This document shows positions 48,031 through 60,500 of a stretch of 64,000 bases of DNA, piece by piece. Both the position numbers and the translations under genes were made by a program. The stretch is taken from positions 26,400,306 to 26,464,305 of the forward strand of contig CM065168.1 in assembly GCA_033026295.1 (NCBI GenBank), given 5' to 3'. The DNA is from Channa striata. Lineage: Eukaryota > Chordata > Actinopteri > Anabantiformes > Channidae. The notes under the pieces were generated by a model that saw only the letters and a program-made list of their open reading frames with translations, made no database searches and had not been told where the DNA came from. Numbering within the stretch: position 1 is the stretch's first letter; each line of letters begins with the position of its first letter.

Positions 48031-51000
48031 TACACATTCTTTATTTTAGATTTCCATCTTGACTTTCAGATGAAACGAATAATTTACTCAAAATTCACAG
48101 AAATAACATAAAAATAACATGTGGTTTTATGTCTGGTGCTATGTTGAGAATTAAGTTTTTAAAATTAACAATTGTCTCGCACCCTCTGTTGCAACAAAGC
48201 TAAGAGGAGAGTGAGATAGTTTTCAGTCAAGCAGAGGTTTTCTTCAAACACAATTGTGAAACAGGTCAAACCAGTCTGGAAGTAGAATACCGACTGCCGC
48301 AAATGACCTGTTCACCTGACCTAATTTTGTAGGTGTGTTTGTGTGCATAGCTTGTAAACTTATAAAAACCCTGAAGATTGTCAGTGTCCTATTTATAATC
48401 TTAGAAAACCCACAATTAGGAGATGTTGAGCTGCATGTAGCTGGAAAGAGTTGGAGAGTATTCTTAAAGACTTTGAAGTCCACGGTTGGACATCCTGTAC
48501 TGTCTATTAATTGAGACAATTTGGTACCGTGGCCACTCTGCATAGACATGGGCAACAAGACCACTCACTCACTAAACACATAATGTGATAAAATAAAGGA
48601 ACCCTAGAACAGCTGAGAACTTGGATTTTTGAATTCATGATTTATTGAAGTCACTTATCATCATTGTTTATGAGTCAGCTATGCAATAAATAAGTATTTA
48701 CATGGTGAAAAATAATGAATTTTGAAACGAATTCACAAACGTCGATTATGTTATCTGCACATTCATCTATATTATATTACATCTGCATGTACGATTAATT
48801 ATAGCATGGGGGAGGGACATCTGCGCAAGTATAACCATGAAAAATAAGTGAACTCTGTGGTGGACGAGCATAAAGTTTTTTTAGCTATTTAATATAAAAC
48901 TGATATAACTTCAGTTTTATGATAGTGATGTGGTTTTAAAAGTGATTCCTATAAATGTGTTGTGTTGTCACTGCTTTGTGTTTCCAATGTGCACTGGACA
49001 CTAAGGCAGCCCTTGATGGCTGGGCAGGGCCTTTCCTGTTATTCTACCTGTTTTAGTTGTAGATACTTTTTGATAAGTTTATGTAGAAATGCATAATGTG
49101 CAAAATGGGACATTAGGGCAACGTATATTAATGGTTAGTTTAATGGTTCATAGCACCATTGATACTTGGACGGGGGGGGCAGAAACAAATGAAAGGTACT
49201 TTTACAAGTTCACTCAGCAACATGCATCTTGTTGCATTTTTCTGGTGAGCTGAGCGGAAGAGGCCCTTCTGCTCAACAGGAAGAGCCTCAACCACAAACT
49301 AAATGCTAGACTGTCTAGCCTGTAACTGGCAGCCTTTAGGTTTGTTATATGCCGTGTCTAAACAGATTCAGCATTAGAGATAAACCTTTAATGGTATTTC
49401 CTCCGTTCATTTTCAGATCAGTTAGTACAGTTTCTGCTCTGCACTGATACTGAATTGCTAAATGTCTTATACCGTTTTTGTTGTCTGTCATGTGGCTGTC
49501 TTGTTACTTAAAAAACATTTCCATTGCACATGCCATTAAAATATCCATGTGTAATTTCATGTGTTAAAGTACATATTTAATTAACCATTTCCTAAATACT
49601 TCTAGGGTTTTATGATATGAATGTGTTTTACCAACAATCTTACTGACATCCATTGTTGTTATAGCTCCACACTGGCACATAATACAAACCAAACTATTAT
49701 GTCAGTATATATTCATATCTCATATCACTATCTTTTCTTTTCCGAGTGAGTTACCATGAGTTTTACAACACATGGTTTGTGGGGGCCCACACACACACCA
49801 CCTGTATTACACATCAATTCCACTCAAATTCTAAGTGCATCAAAATATCACAGCTTAGCCGGTACAATTTCTGAATTTCCTTATTTATGCACATTTATGA
49901 AACCAAATTGACTGATGCCTTATGACATGCAATAAACTGTCATTTTAATCTTTTTTTTTTATTTGTTCATTATTTAACATGTTTCTTTTAAGGCTTCATC
50001 TGTGCTGTTATTATGTTTTATTTCCAAGCATAAAAACAATGTGTGCATATGTGGTATGTATTGTAACAAATGACAAAATTTGCAAATGCTCAATATTGGG
50101 TTGTTTAGCAAGAAAGCGAAATGACCTTTTGACATTTTCTTACAGAAAGAGTTAATAACTGTAGGAAAATGTTAATAGGTAGCTATTTTATTTCTCCAAT
50201 ATGAGTCACAGCACAAGGTTAAAGACTGTGCCTCCTCTTATTTCCTTCGACACTCTTTCATGTACACACTACACCTACTGTGTCTGCAGAATTATGCTTT
50301 TTCATACAATTCTCATGCCACGTTTACTGTTTGGTGTTTGGGTTTTCAACCCACTTCCATCTTTTGCCTCCAGAAAAACAATGGCCCATGATTGGTCTCC
50401 AGCTGTGGCCACAAGAATAACAACAGTGCCCTTGACAGTCTATCTATCATCTCTCCTATAAATGACTGAGAAATTGGATATCGGATATTCTGACTCAGCC
50501 TGAGCCACTGTGCTCTACCATGAGGATACTGAAGAGACAAAATGGGTTAAAGTTGGTTCACATACCTGTTGGAGGGTTTTAACCTGTGAGAGTTGGAAAT
50601 CCTAAAGTTTTGCTGCCATCTTGTGACTGCTGCTTGAAACGCGTCCCGCCTCACTGCGCTGGAGTGCTACATGTTCAAGGACAAGAAGTGGTTTAGGTAT
50701 TTCATAAGTAAAAAAATGAGGAATGAGTATTTAACTTCATGTTTTGTTGAAGCTAATTCCAATTGTACAGGAAACCTGTAGTGTATTAGTATAAGGAACT
50801 CCCAATAATAATTAATAATAACAATAATAATAGCAATTATATTTTTTTGTAGAACACAATATATAGAACAGGTGAATGCTAAGTGCTTTACAGATAACAA
50901 CAACAAAAAACAAGGAAATAAGGGGTAATAAATGGGCATATTTTGATGTTTAAATTCACAGGGCGGCCTGCAGGTTCACTAAAGGAAGCTTTGAGCTGCG

Positions 51001-51716
51001 ATGACCACATCACACATTCACATGCTTGCATGTTTTAGGTGCTAAAAATCAACTTGTGACTGTTACCTTTGTTTTATTCATGGTTCACAACATCTATAAA
51101 AATGAGCTAGGCCAGTTATTGCAGCACCTCAGATAACACTGACGGCAGGACTTGAAACTGGTATGTCCATTAAACAGGACGCCTGGACACATTGCAGCAC
51201 TAGAGTTCAGAGATAGCTGTACCACCCCTGAGTATACTTCATTTGAAAACATTTACAGTTGACACTAAAGCCACCACACATGTACAGTCAGTTTTGTAAA
51301 ACGCCCATCAGCACAACTATATATCAGTCACTCCCAATCAATGTGCTTAGAACTTACAGAATTAACCGATAAACACTGTTAACATGGACAGTAATTACAG
51401 CTCAAAGCTGAGAGACAAATCAAATACAAATAAAGCTAAAACACTAAAGACCACTGTGGTATTTTGTGTGTTTATTTAATTCATATTCATGGTCTTTTTT
51501 TTGCCATTCGTATTCATCATTTTATATCTTTTGTTGTGTGTTTTTTGGTCGTCTTTCATCATTTCACTTTTTGATAATTTTGCATCTTTTAACTGAGCTC
51601 TCTTACTTTCAAGCTGTATTAATAAAGATTTCATAGTAAGCATGGGGCCCCCCCTGACCACTTAGGCTGCTGATAGTTCAGTTCCCAGATCAAACCAGCA
51701 GAGAGCACAAGATACA

Positions 51717-51757
51717 ATAACTTTGTCTGAAGACAGTGGGCCTTCAGACAAAGTTAT
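51717..51757. repeat. Perfect 16-bp inverted repeat (hairpin)
   Basis: ATAACTTTGTCTGAAG is followed, after the 9-base spacer ACAGTGGGC, by its exact reverse complement CTTCAGACAAAGTTAT. Confidence 0.9.
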
Positions 51758-51989
51758 GACTCATCTTTTATGTTTTTTGTATTGTCTCGTGTCAACATTG
51801 ATATAACAATTATGTGTGAAATGTGTTTGTGCGGCTCTGCATGCTCTTCAAAAAATTCTTGTTTCCTTCTTGCTGAGTATGTGTGCTGGATAAACCAGTT
51901 ACAGAAAATGCAAAACATCCTGTGATGTGTTTTCCTGGACGTGCACTTCCTTTCTTCCTATAGAGGGTGCAGTGGAATTTAATGTTACT

Positions 51990-52145
51990 GGAATGTAAAG
52001 ATACTCAAAGCACTTTACACTGCTTCTTATTTACCCATTCACACTTACAATCACACACATTCATACACCATTGGGGGAGCTGTTTTTCAGGGTTCAGTGT
52101 CTGAAGGGTTAAGTGTCCTTGAGCAAGACACTGAACCCTACAAAA
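51990..52145. repeat. Teleost interspersed repeat with internal hairpin
   Basis: 'ctcaaagcactttacactgc' and 'acccattcacac' are typical of a widespread fish repeat. Inside, AGGGTTCAGTGTCT pairs with AGACACTGAACCCT across a 23-base spacer. Confidence 0.6.
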
Positions 52146-52759
52146 TGTTACAATAACGAGCCTAAAAGAATAAACAGTATAAAATGCTAAGTGAACAAAT
52201 TATGACTCTTTTAACTTAAGCTAAATGAAACGTGCTCCCTCCAACAATTGCAATCCAGCGTGTCTGATAAGATGCTTTTCCTTTGTTGGTTTGTTTGACA
52301 GATCTCACAAATACATTTTTAAATTCTAAAATCTGAGCACTATAGCACCACATGTCCCTCCCTTATATGACACCCTCATTTTTGGTCAGCACATAGTAAG
52401 GAACAACATATCTGCAAGTGAATGGAATTCTGACAGAACATAAGCATTTTTAATAAAAAAGATTTTTTTTTATGAAAGTGAAGTGTGTTTGACACAAACT
52501 TCTGGTTTTTACATTGTTTGAAATCAGATTTTGGGCACTGTCCCACATTTTCTTAACTGGGCCCATAAAGCTATAATTACTACAGCATTTCTTTGTTAAA
52601 AAGCATTGTAATATTACATCTTCCAATAATTGTAATGAAATAATTTGGGGGAAGTTAAAGAATTATTTCTCTCCAAAAATGTAACATGAGTATTTCAAAG
52701 GAATTTGGATTTGTGTGTCTTTTAGAGAAACATTAATGGTGTCAGTTCGTGTGGTGTGT

Positions 52760-53002
52760 GATGGAGAGGGGAGCAGGTTCGGCCGCCCGTCGGCTACCAG
52801 GAAATCCCGCAAACGCGCGTAGCTGAAACCGGAAGTATATCTATGGTAGGTAACGTCTTTTCACTGCCACGTGTGTGGACGATGAACTAATACTAGTAGG
52901 TTTAATTTATCTCCCTTTGAAACGGTTTGATATCCCAAGGGCTCGCATTTACGCTGCAAACACAGAGAGGATATTGTGACCAGATCAGCATCTTTCCCCC
53001 AG
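52760..53002 (+). promoter_or_regulatory. Promoter and non-coding first exon of slc29a1
   Basis: A CpG-rich block (CGGCCGCCCGTCGGC, AACGCGCGTAGC) with an ETS-type ACCGGAAGT at about 52,829 ends in a strong donor, TCTTTCCCCCAG|GTGAGTG, at 53002/53003. This fits a CpG promoter and an untranslated exon 1 spliced over 4.5 kb to the ATG exon at 57,557. Confidence 0.6.
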
Positions 53003-55483
53003 GTGAGTGTGTTGGTCAGAATGTTAGCTAACGGCATCACTAGCGTTAAACATGACGAATGTTAGCGGCATCGGGCTTCGAATTGAACTGATGTCGCTTC
53101 TTTCATGCTGTAGAAAATAATGTATGTTACTATTTCGCTGTAGCCTCGTTGACGAGACATGAATGCAGTTCGTGCCCCCCCGACTCTGACTGAGTGACCG
53201 ACCACACAGCAGCTGTGGATGCAAGAAAGTCACTAGCTAACGTTTGGCTTCCCCATTTGCTAAACTAGCCTCAACTAATGGCTACAGCGTTTGACCTATA
53301 TGTCAAATTTACTGTGACGTCTTATTCCGCCACAGACTGTGGTTATGTCTGTTGCCCTGATGGTATAGCTGTCTGCCATCTGGGATTACTGGTAATCTCC
53401 TGTGAGTCAGCAGTGATCAGGGTTTGATTTAAACCTTTTAAAGGTTCATGGTTACCAGAAGGGAGGGTTGATGAACGGAATTGAAAGAGCAGATGCTACA
53501 GCTGACTCTGTATTAACCATGTATTTCACCACCTTATAGTCATTTCACAATGTTTGTTGTTTAAGTCTGAGACTGAAATCAACTATTTAACTTAGACCCA
53601 ATAGTTGTGGGTCTGTGACCGTGTCAGTGGAACATTCAGTATAGTAAAGACTCTTTGAACATGTATTGATTTATGTCAGTGGGGGAAAATAGTTCTGTGT
53701 GTTAATTACTCATTGAAACATATAAATTAGATTTGATTGAGAAAGTTTAGGGTTAAAACGCTGGAAATTGAGAGATAAGGGGTGGTTGTTAATCCTAAAT
53801 GAAAAGCGACACCCACCCAAGTGCTTTCTCATCTCTTCCTTACTTAAGATGCAAACAAACCCTCATAATTAATTTTATTTTGAGCCAAGAGTGAATGTTC
53901 TAACAGCCATGTTTGTGTGTTTAAACATCCATCAAGAGAGGCTGGTTTCAATGTAGGCTGTAATGTGAAGCATCTAACATGTTTGCAAGTGAAAGCAAAT
54001 CTTCAGGTAAGCTCAAACCATGTTTTCCATGGTTGTCTTGGTGAGCTGTGAAATGTTTTCCAAGAACAATATTTTTGGAAAGAGGATGTCAAAAGACCTT
54101 GATAAAATAGAGAAAACGACCAAACGTTACATTAGTCTGTTTCCCTCAGGAATGGGCCTCATACGGCGTCTATGCCTGAGTGCTTCTGCCAATGCTGTTT
54201 AGTGAGTCTGTGTCATGGGAAGCTTCCACTAAACCTCTACACTAACATAACTGTTGGAATATATTTCTATAAAAAAAAATGTCAAATGTTGCCCACTCTA
54301 ACTTTATTGTGGCTGTTTGAGCTAAACTATAGGGCTTTGAGACCTACCTATGAATTTTATATGTTAAGACAATACAAAAATCAGAGTTTATTCTTTCTTT
54401 TTATAGGCCTACATCTTCTATTTTGGACAATTAAGTCTGAATATTTGGATAGCAAAATATCTCAGCTATTTGCCCAGAGATCAATTGGTCTTAAAGAGCT
54501 TACCAACAATTTAGTCTTTAAACAATCTGGTCTGTGACTGCAGTCTTTAAGAACCAATAACTATGTGTTTTCATGACTGCTGGTGGCAGAACTGTAGACG
54601 CGTTACAGCCCAGAGTTCAGTAGGCTCCTTGTGAGGGGACATTCCTGTTGACACAGGGGGCCCATGAAGGACATACTTTTGATTTACTTTGATGGTCCGT
54701 TGGGCGTGCTTTACATGTCTTTCAGTGTATCCTCAGTGTAAATGCACAGAAAATCAAACCACTACCGCTTGTTTGACTGGCTTCTAATATGTATTTGTTT
54801 TGATACAGTTTCTGTACACAAACACTGCACAAAGGACAATGTGATATTAATTCTGTTGGTTTACCACATGCTGCTTTCCTGTCATTTGTGTCAGAGGAGT
54901 AAAGCTATATCTGTATAGCTTTGAAACAGCAGGCAGCCAGTTGTAACCATCTCAGGCCATCAGAGTTCTATCAACTCCCTTCCTGTTGATTACTTTCTTT
55001 TATAAGATGTTTGATGAAATCAAACAAACACATTTTTATGACCTGCATCTCCACATCAATAGAGTCATGTATATGATTTACTTGCATGTTGTAATTAGTT
55101 TAGTTTTTTGCTTAAAACATTGATTTTTCAGTTAGTCTGTATTGACTCTTGACCAAGCTGATTTACTGGTGAATAAGCTTTGCAAGCCATATCCAGTGGA
55201 GGAGTGTCCCACCTGTCTGAGCTGAGAGAACTCGCTTTGGTTTCAAGCCTCCCTTTGATTTTCTGTCGAGAAAATGATTTGCAATATTTGTGTATACACA
55301 GGGGGTGTACTCTGCGGTTCTTAACTAGTGTACACATTAAAACAGGTCAGGCTGTGTTCCAAACTCCAGGGCGCTGTTTCTCCGTTTCCCATGCGCTTAT
55401 AAACATTGTACTACCCCACTATGGCTATTAGCTCAATATATTTTGTCCTAATACAATTCAATGCCACATAGCAGATATAGGAT

Positions 55484-56650
55484 AGGATAGGATAGGGTAT
55501 GACTTTATTCCCCACACAGTGGGGAAATTCCTGAGTTTCGGCAGCAATACGAAAAGGAGAAGTCAGCCTGCCACTGTTCAGCAGGAAGAAGCTGTTCTTG
55601 TGGCCCCACCAGAGGGGCTGAAAGAGTTGTCCATTATGAGAAGGATCGGCTGCAATCCTGGCCGCACGTCTCCAGGTCCTGGAGACGTACAGCTCTTGGT
55701 AAGATGGGAGGTTGCAGCCGATCACCTTCTCAGCAAAGTGGATGACACGATGACATGGTGATGCCCAGGAAGCGAGAAGATCGACAGAGGTCATAGAGGA
55801 TGACAGGTAGGGAGGGAGGGGGGCTGGATCCTTTCTGAAATCCACCATCATCTGCACTGTCTTCAGAGCAGAGTTCTGGGTTGTTTGTGCTGCACCATGA
55901 CCCCAGACAGTCCATCTCACTCCTGTAGGGCGACTCATCTCAGTCAGAGATTAGGCCAATGAGGATGATGATATTTTCAAACTTCAGGAGTTTAACAGAC
56001 TTGTGTCCAGATGTGCAGATGTGTTGGTGTACAGGGAGAATTACAGAGGAGAGAAGACTCAGCCTTGGGGGATCCAGTGTTGATGGTTAGTGAGTCAGAG
56101 ATGCTTCCCCAGCCTCACAAACTGCCGTCTGTCCATCAAAAAGTCTGTAATCCATCTGCACATGGAGTCAGACTCGATTAGCTGGGATAGTTTGTCTCTG
56201 AGCAGAGCTGGGATGGTTGTGTTGACGGCAGAGCTGCCCATTGTCCCATTGTTTTGTCAAATCGGCAGTAGAAGTCATTCAGGCTATTGGCTAGGCGTTG
56301 GTCGTACACAGACTGGGGGATCTAGGCCTGTAATTGGTAATTGCTTTCAGCCTGTTCCAAACAGAGGCAGAGTCGTTGGCTGAGAGTTGCTGTTCCATTC
56401 TGTCACCATGCACCAGTTTGGCTCTGCTCACTCCTTGCCAAATATGTACTTAGCTTCTCTGCATTTCTCTTTGCCCCCTCTTCTGAACACAGCCACTTTC
56501 TCTGTCGTCAGCTGTTTGAGTTTGCCTGTGAACCAGGGTTTGTCGTTGGTATAACTCACCCTGGTGCGTGATGGAACGACACTGTCCTCACATAAGCTGA
56601 TGTAGGACATCACGGTGTCTGTGTCCTCACAGCGGGTTTGCAGATTAATT
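55484..56650 (-). mobile_element. 3' fragment of an L2-type LINE
   Basis: On the minus strand from the right: an ORF2 linker piece (NDKPWFTGKLKQL) before the reverse transcriptase, then, after deletions, the C-terminal block (VDFRKDPAPLPPYL; FAEKVIGCNLPSYQELYVSR; AADPSHNGQLFQPL; HKNSFFLLNS). The 3' end is a short (TATCC)n tail at 55,484-55,500. Stops and deletions make it inactive. Clade assignment (L2/CR1 group, Rex-like) is from motif memory. Confidence 0.8.
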
Positions 56651-56799
56651 CATTTATTTATTTATTTCTGCCTGTTATGATGGAATCAGATGCACCATGA
56701 CATGATCAGAATGCTGTGGAGCAGCTCCAGGGAAATCGTGATAAGCACCGTTGATGGTGGTGCAGGAGTGGTCAAGCAAATTTCCCTCTCCTGTTGGGC

Positions 56800-57040
56800 A
56801 CTGGGCACTTGACTTCAAGTTGCACTACCTTACATTGCACATTCACTTATCTTATTTTTAATTTTATTGTATTATACTAGTTCTTTACATCTTTCATATT
56901 TTATCACACCTTTGCACCTTAACTTTTCTTTCAGTAGATTTGTGTTTGCACCTGACAACAAAACAAATTCCCAGTTACTGTTAAGTGATCTTCACTGTCC
57001 CTGCAATAAACAGATTTCTGATTCTGATTCTGAATAACAG
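56800..57040 (+). repeat. LINE 3' tail, opposite orientation
   Basis: A 'gcaataaacagatttctgat' segment runs into a TGATTC/TTCTGA microsatellite-like tail, typical of non-LTR 3' ends in fish. It is on the plus strand, so it is a separate insertion from the minus-strand LINE. Confidence 0.6.
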
Positions 57041-57179
57041 ACATTAAAAGAGAGAAGAAAAGCAACAGTACAAACTGTGCAAGGAGTGTATCAAAAGATA
57101 AAAAAAATCAATTTTTTCGGTAAAAATTGCACATCTCCTGGTTAATTGCGCAACAAATAAATACACTGTGTAATTCCAC

Positions 57180-57480
57180 ATTGTGTGTGATTGCATTGGT
57201 GCATTGTACAGTCTAATGGCTGTGGGGAGGAATGATCGACGGTAGCTCCTTCCTGCACTGGGGGTGTAACAGTCTTGTGCTGAAGGAGCTGCTCAGAGCC
57301 TCCACAGTGCGATGGAGAGTGGTGTGCTCAGGGTGTACTGGGTGTACCCAGAGAAATATCACACCCCTGGTTTCTAGAACTTCCCTGGGGCCTGGTTTCT
57401 TGGTCAGGTTTCTTGGCCTCTTGCCAGAAAGTAAATGGATTCCTGCATCATTAAGTAGAGAAGCTTGGCAGAAGAATGTT
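57180..57480 (-). repeat. Further LINE-like relic
   Basis: The text 'gtctaatggctgtggggagg' followed shortly by 'gaaggagctgctcagagcct' is typical of the antisense strand of fish non-LTR ORF2 sequence. No intact frame. Confidence 0.5.
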
Positions 57481-57572
57481 TAGACAACAGACCACAAGCT
57501 CAGTAGTGTGACAAATGTGCCTGATATTTTTCCCCTGCTGCCCTTAGTTTTACCAGAAGCTCCTATATCAGG

Positions 57573-60500
57573 ATGAAGTGCCGAACAGACGCTCCTCAGG
57601 ACCGGTGAGTTGAAATCTTTTATTACTATTATTGTTATTGTTATTATTAGTACTTTATTTATACACATTAGTCTCATTGGGACAAAATGTCTCGTTTTTA
57701 AGACGGGCTTGTTTTTCAAAACAAAAAAACAGAAATCAGATAAAAACAAGAAACTCACTTATCCCTCTTTATTTTCCCAAATTTTCTCAGAATTCTGTTT
57801 TCCTATTGACCACAGCAGGGTACTTTTTAAAAATTGTTACACTACTCCGTCTGCAACAGAATGTTAAAAGTTGGTTTTCTTTACAAATTACCTTGACTAT
57901 GAATATTAGAGACACAGTGTTAACAGTTGGAACATTATCTCCACTAACTCCACTCATCCCCTGGCATCTATCATTTTTGGCAAAGTGTTATTATTTGTAA
58001 ACTGTGAACTCCTAAAATAACACCATTTGTTCCCCACTGGCAGGGGCTGCTTGGTGGGAATCATATTCTTCTTTCTGGGTCTGGGAACCTTACTACCATG
58101 GAACTTCTTCATGACTGCCTCATTGGTACCAATACAGCTACTACTTGATGACAGTAGACCTGATACATGCCTTGTTATTTTCCCAGTCTGGTGAACATAA
58201 AAGTCTTTTTCCCAAGTGACAGTGAAGAAATCAACTGTGATTTAATGTCTTGCCCCTTACGCTCTCTGGGTATAGGGTCTTTAAAATGTCATGACCTGTA
58301 GGGGCCCTTAAGTCACCATCATTCAGAGCTGTTTTCAGCATTACATTATATCAGTATTTTTAGAGTACTCTTTTAGATATTCTGTTCACTAGAGTTCTCT
58401 GGATGTCTGCTCTAATAAGCCTGCCAGATATGCTGTGTGAATTAATGTTAATGTTAATGTTGTGTGTAATTATCAGGTTTCTTGGCTTCATGTAGTGCCT
58501 GATAAATTAAGCCTCTTTCACGTATGAACTCTGGATAATGTCTGGAGAAATTGGCTCTAGAGATTATCCAGAGTGGAGTTTTAGATGTGTAACAAACAGT
58601 GGAGGATGGTTCAAAGGATTATCACTGAAGAAATTCCGCTTGATTTCAGCAAAGGGTCAGTGTGCCCAGGAGGTACAACATGATAGAAAGCTTAGTCTGT
58701 AGCCAACAGTGTTCTGTATACAGGACACTGAAGTAATGGATGAAAACACTGATAGAAGCGTCGTCAACACACCCATTCACTCACGTTAATTTCTCCTGAC
58801 AATTCGACCATCATGCTCCATGATCAGTATTTCAGGAGTCTTGTACATGTGTGAAAAAGTTTGACTTTTGTTACTACATCTAAGTTCTTGAGAGACTCCC
58901 TAAAGGAGTTTGTCATCTGGGTTTATCTTTATTGTATACAATTTAGGTTACCATACAGATATTAGTTTATTACTTAATATTTATTTCTTAATATTGTTAT
59001 GTATTCAGGTTCAAAACCAACTTGAATGTAGGACACTATACATGTGCTTCTATGTTGGTAAAAGGGTGCAGAATAATTTGGCAGTGGTAACCTAATGTCT
59101 TGTTTCCTCTGGGTTTGCAGTATTTCCAAGGGCGTCTAAACACAACGGAATGGAGCAATGGCACAACGGTGGTGCGCAAAGAGTATTACTTCAACAACTG
59201 GATGACCTTGTTATCCCAGCTGCCCTTGCTGCTGTTCACCCTGCTCAACTCATTCCTATACCAGAGGTCAGGGACTGGGTTCTTGTTGATAGGCAGTGTG
59301 GCAAAGCTGTATGGAACATTTGGGTTTTCATTACTATTACAACTTACTCTGTTGTTGTTGTTGCTGTGTTTTAGGATTTCAGAGGCAATGCGCATCGCAG
59401 GTAGCCTTATTTTTATCCTGCTGATGTTCATCCTCACAGCAGTGCTGGTCAAAGTGCCAATGGACGAAGATCGTTTCTTCTCTGTTACTATGGCTACGAT
59501 CTGGTTCATCAATTGTAAGTCATTTTGAGCCAGAAGCCAGAAGGAAAAAGGGGCCCTGCATACCCTTTGTGATTGTAGCGTAATGAAATGACTTTTGCTC
59601 TGTCTAGCTTTTGGTGCCGTGCTGCAGGGCAGTCTGTTTGGCCTGGTGGGTTTGCTGCCTCAGAAGTACAGCACCGTCTTCATGAGCGGCCAGGGCCTTG
59701 CTGGAACCTTCGCTGCCGTTGCCATGCTACTAGCCATAGCCAGTGAGCCACCCACATACACACAAAACACCACTGCATGCCAAATCCCCAGTTGCTTAGT
59801 AACAGAACATTCAAAACAAGTGTAGAGTGAGTCATTCAGCATGACTCCACACAACACGGTGTATATTGTGTCCACATACTCGGGTCATGTTAGCTGTGAA
59901 CAGTGTCTTTATTGATATAATTTCCTTAGAAAGTTTTTTTTTATGTATGTTGTATGCGCATTTGTCACTCAGGTGATTCCGACTCTGAGACGGCAGCATT
60001 GGGTTACTTCATCACACCATGTGTGGGAACACTGGTCACACTCTTCAGCTACCTGCTTCTGCCACGACTGGTCAGTTTGCTCTTTGCTCTGCATCTACCC
60101 TATACACAGTTCAGTTAGCCTCAACTTAAGTATCCCTATCAGACTTGACCCCTGAACACTGATTCCACAGTGTTTCTATTCAAATTTGTTTGAATGGAAA
60201 CAATTGGCTTTAGATAGAGATACTTCGGATAACAGGAAGACGTTTCAGCAAAAAAGAAAATTATAGGAACCCAGCAAAGTTAGCTAACTGTCGGCTTCGC
60301 CATATTTGAGTGTATGCGGGCAGGGAACTGAAACGTTTGTTGTATTTCAGCTGTAGAGCCTAATCTGTGCCCTTTGCTGTTTGCATGCAGGAGTTTGCTC
60401 AGTTTTACCTGAAGAAAAGCATCAAGTATGAAGCAAGCGCTAAAGAGGAGCTGTTGACAGGTGACACTCTCCGCAAATCATTTGTCACAAGGACACAGTG

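Larger units (their letters stand above)
48040..52740. other. Intergenic between receptor gene C and slc29a1
   Basis: AT-rich, no supportable coding exon. Contains a hairpin at 51,717-51,757 and an interspersed repeat near 51,990-52,145. The gene C promoter should lie just above 47,700, where no TATA box is obvious. Confidence 0.5.
53003..57556 (+). other. First intron of slc29a1
   Basis: Contains LINE-derived sequence at 55,485-57,480 and otherwise unremarkable AT-rich DNA. Open frames at 54,020-54,537 show no coding features. Confidence 0.5.

Noticed and set aside
55411..55938. 175-codon minus-strand frame as a host gene
   Set aside because: It is the C-terminal part of a LINE reverse transcriptase ending in a (TATCC)n tail.
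57232..57483. Plus-strand frame just upstream of the slc29a1 ATG exon, considered as an alternative first exon
   Set aside because: Sequence is antisense LINE relic and lacks a suitable donor.
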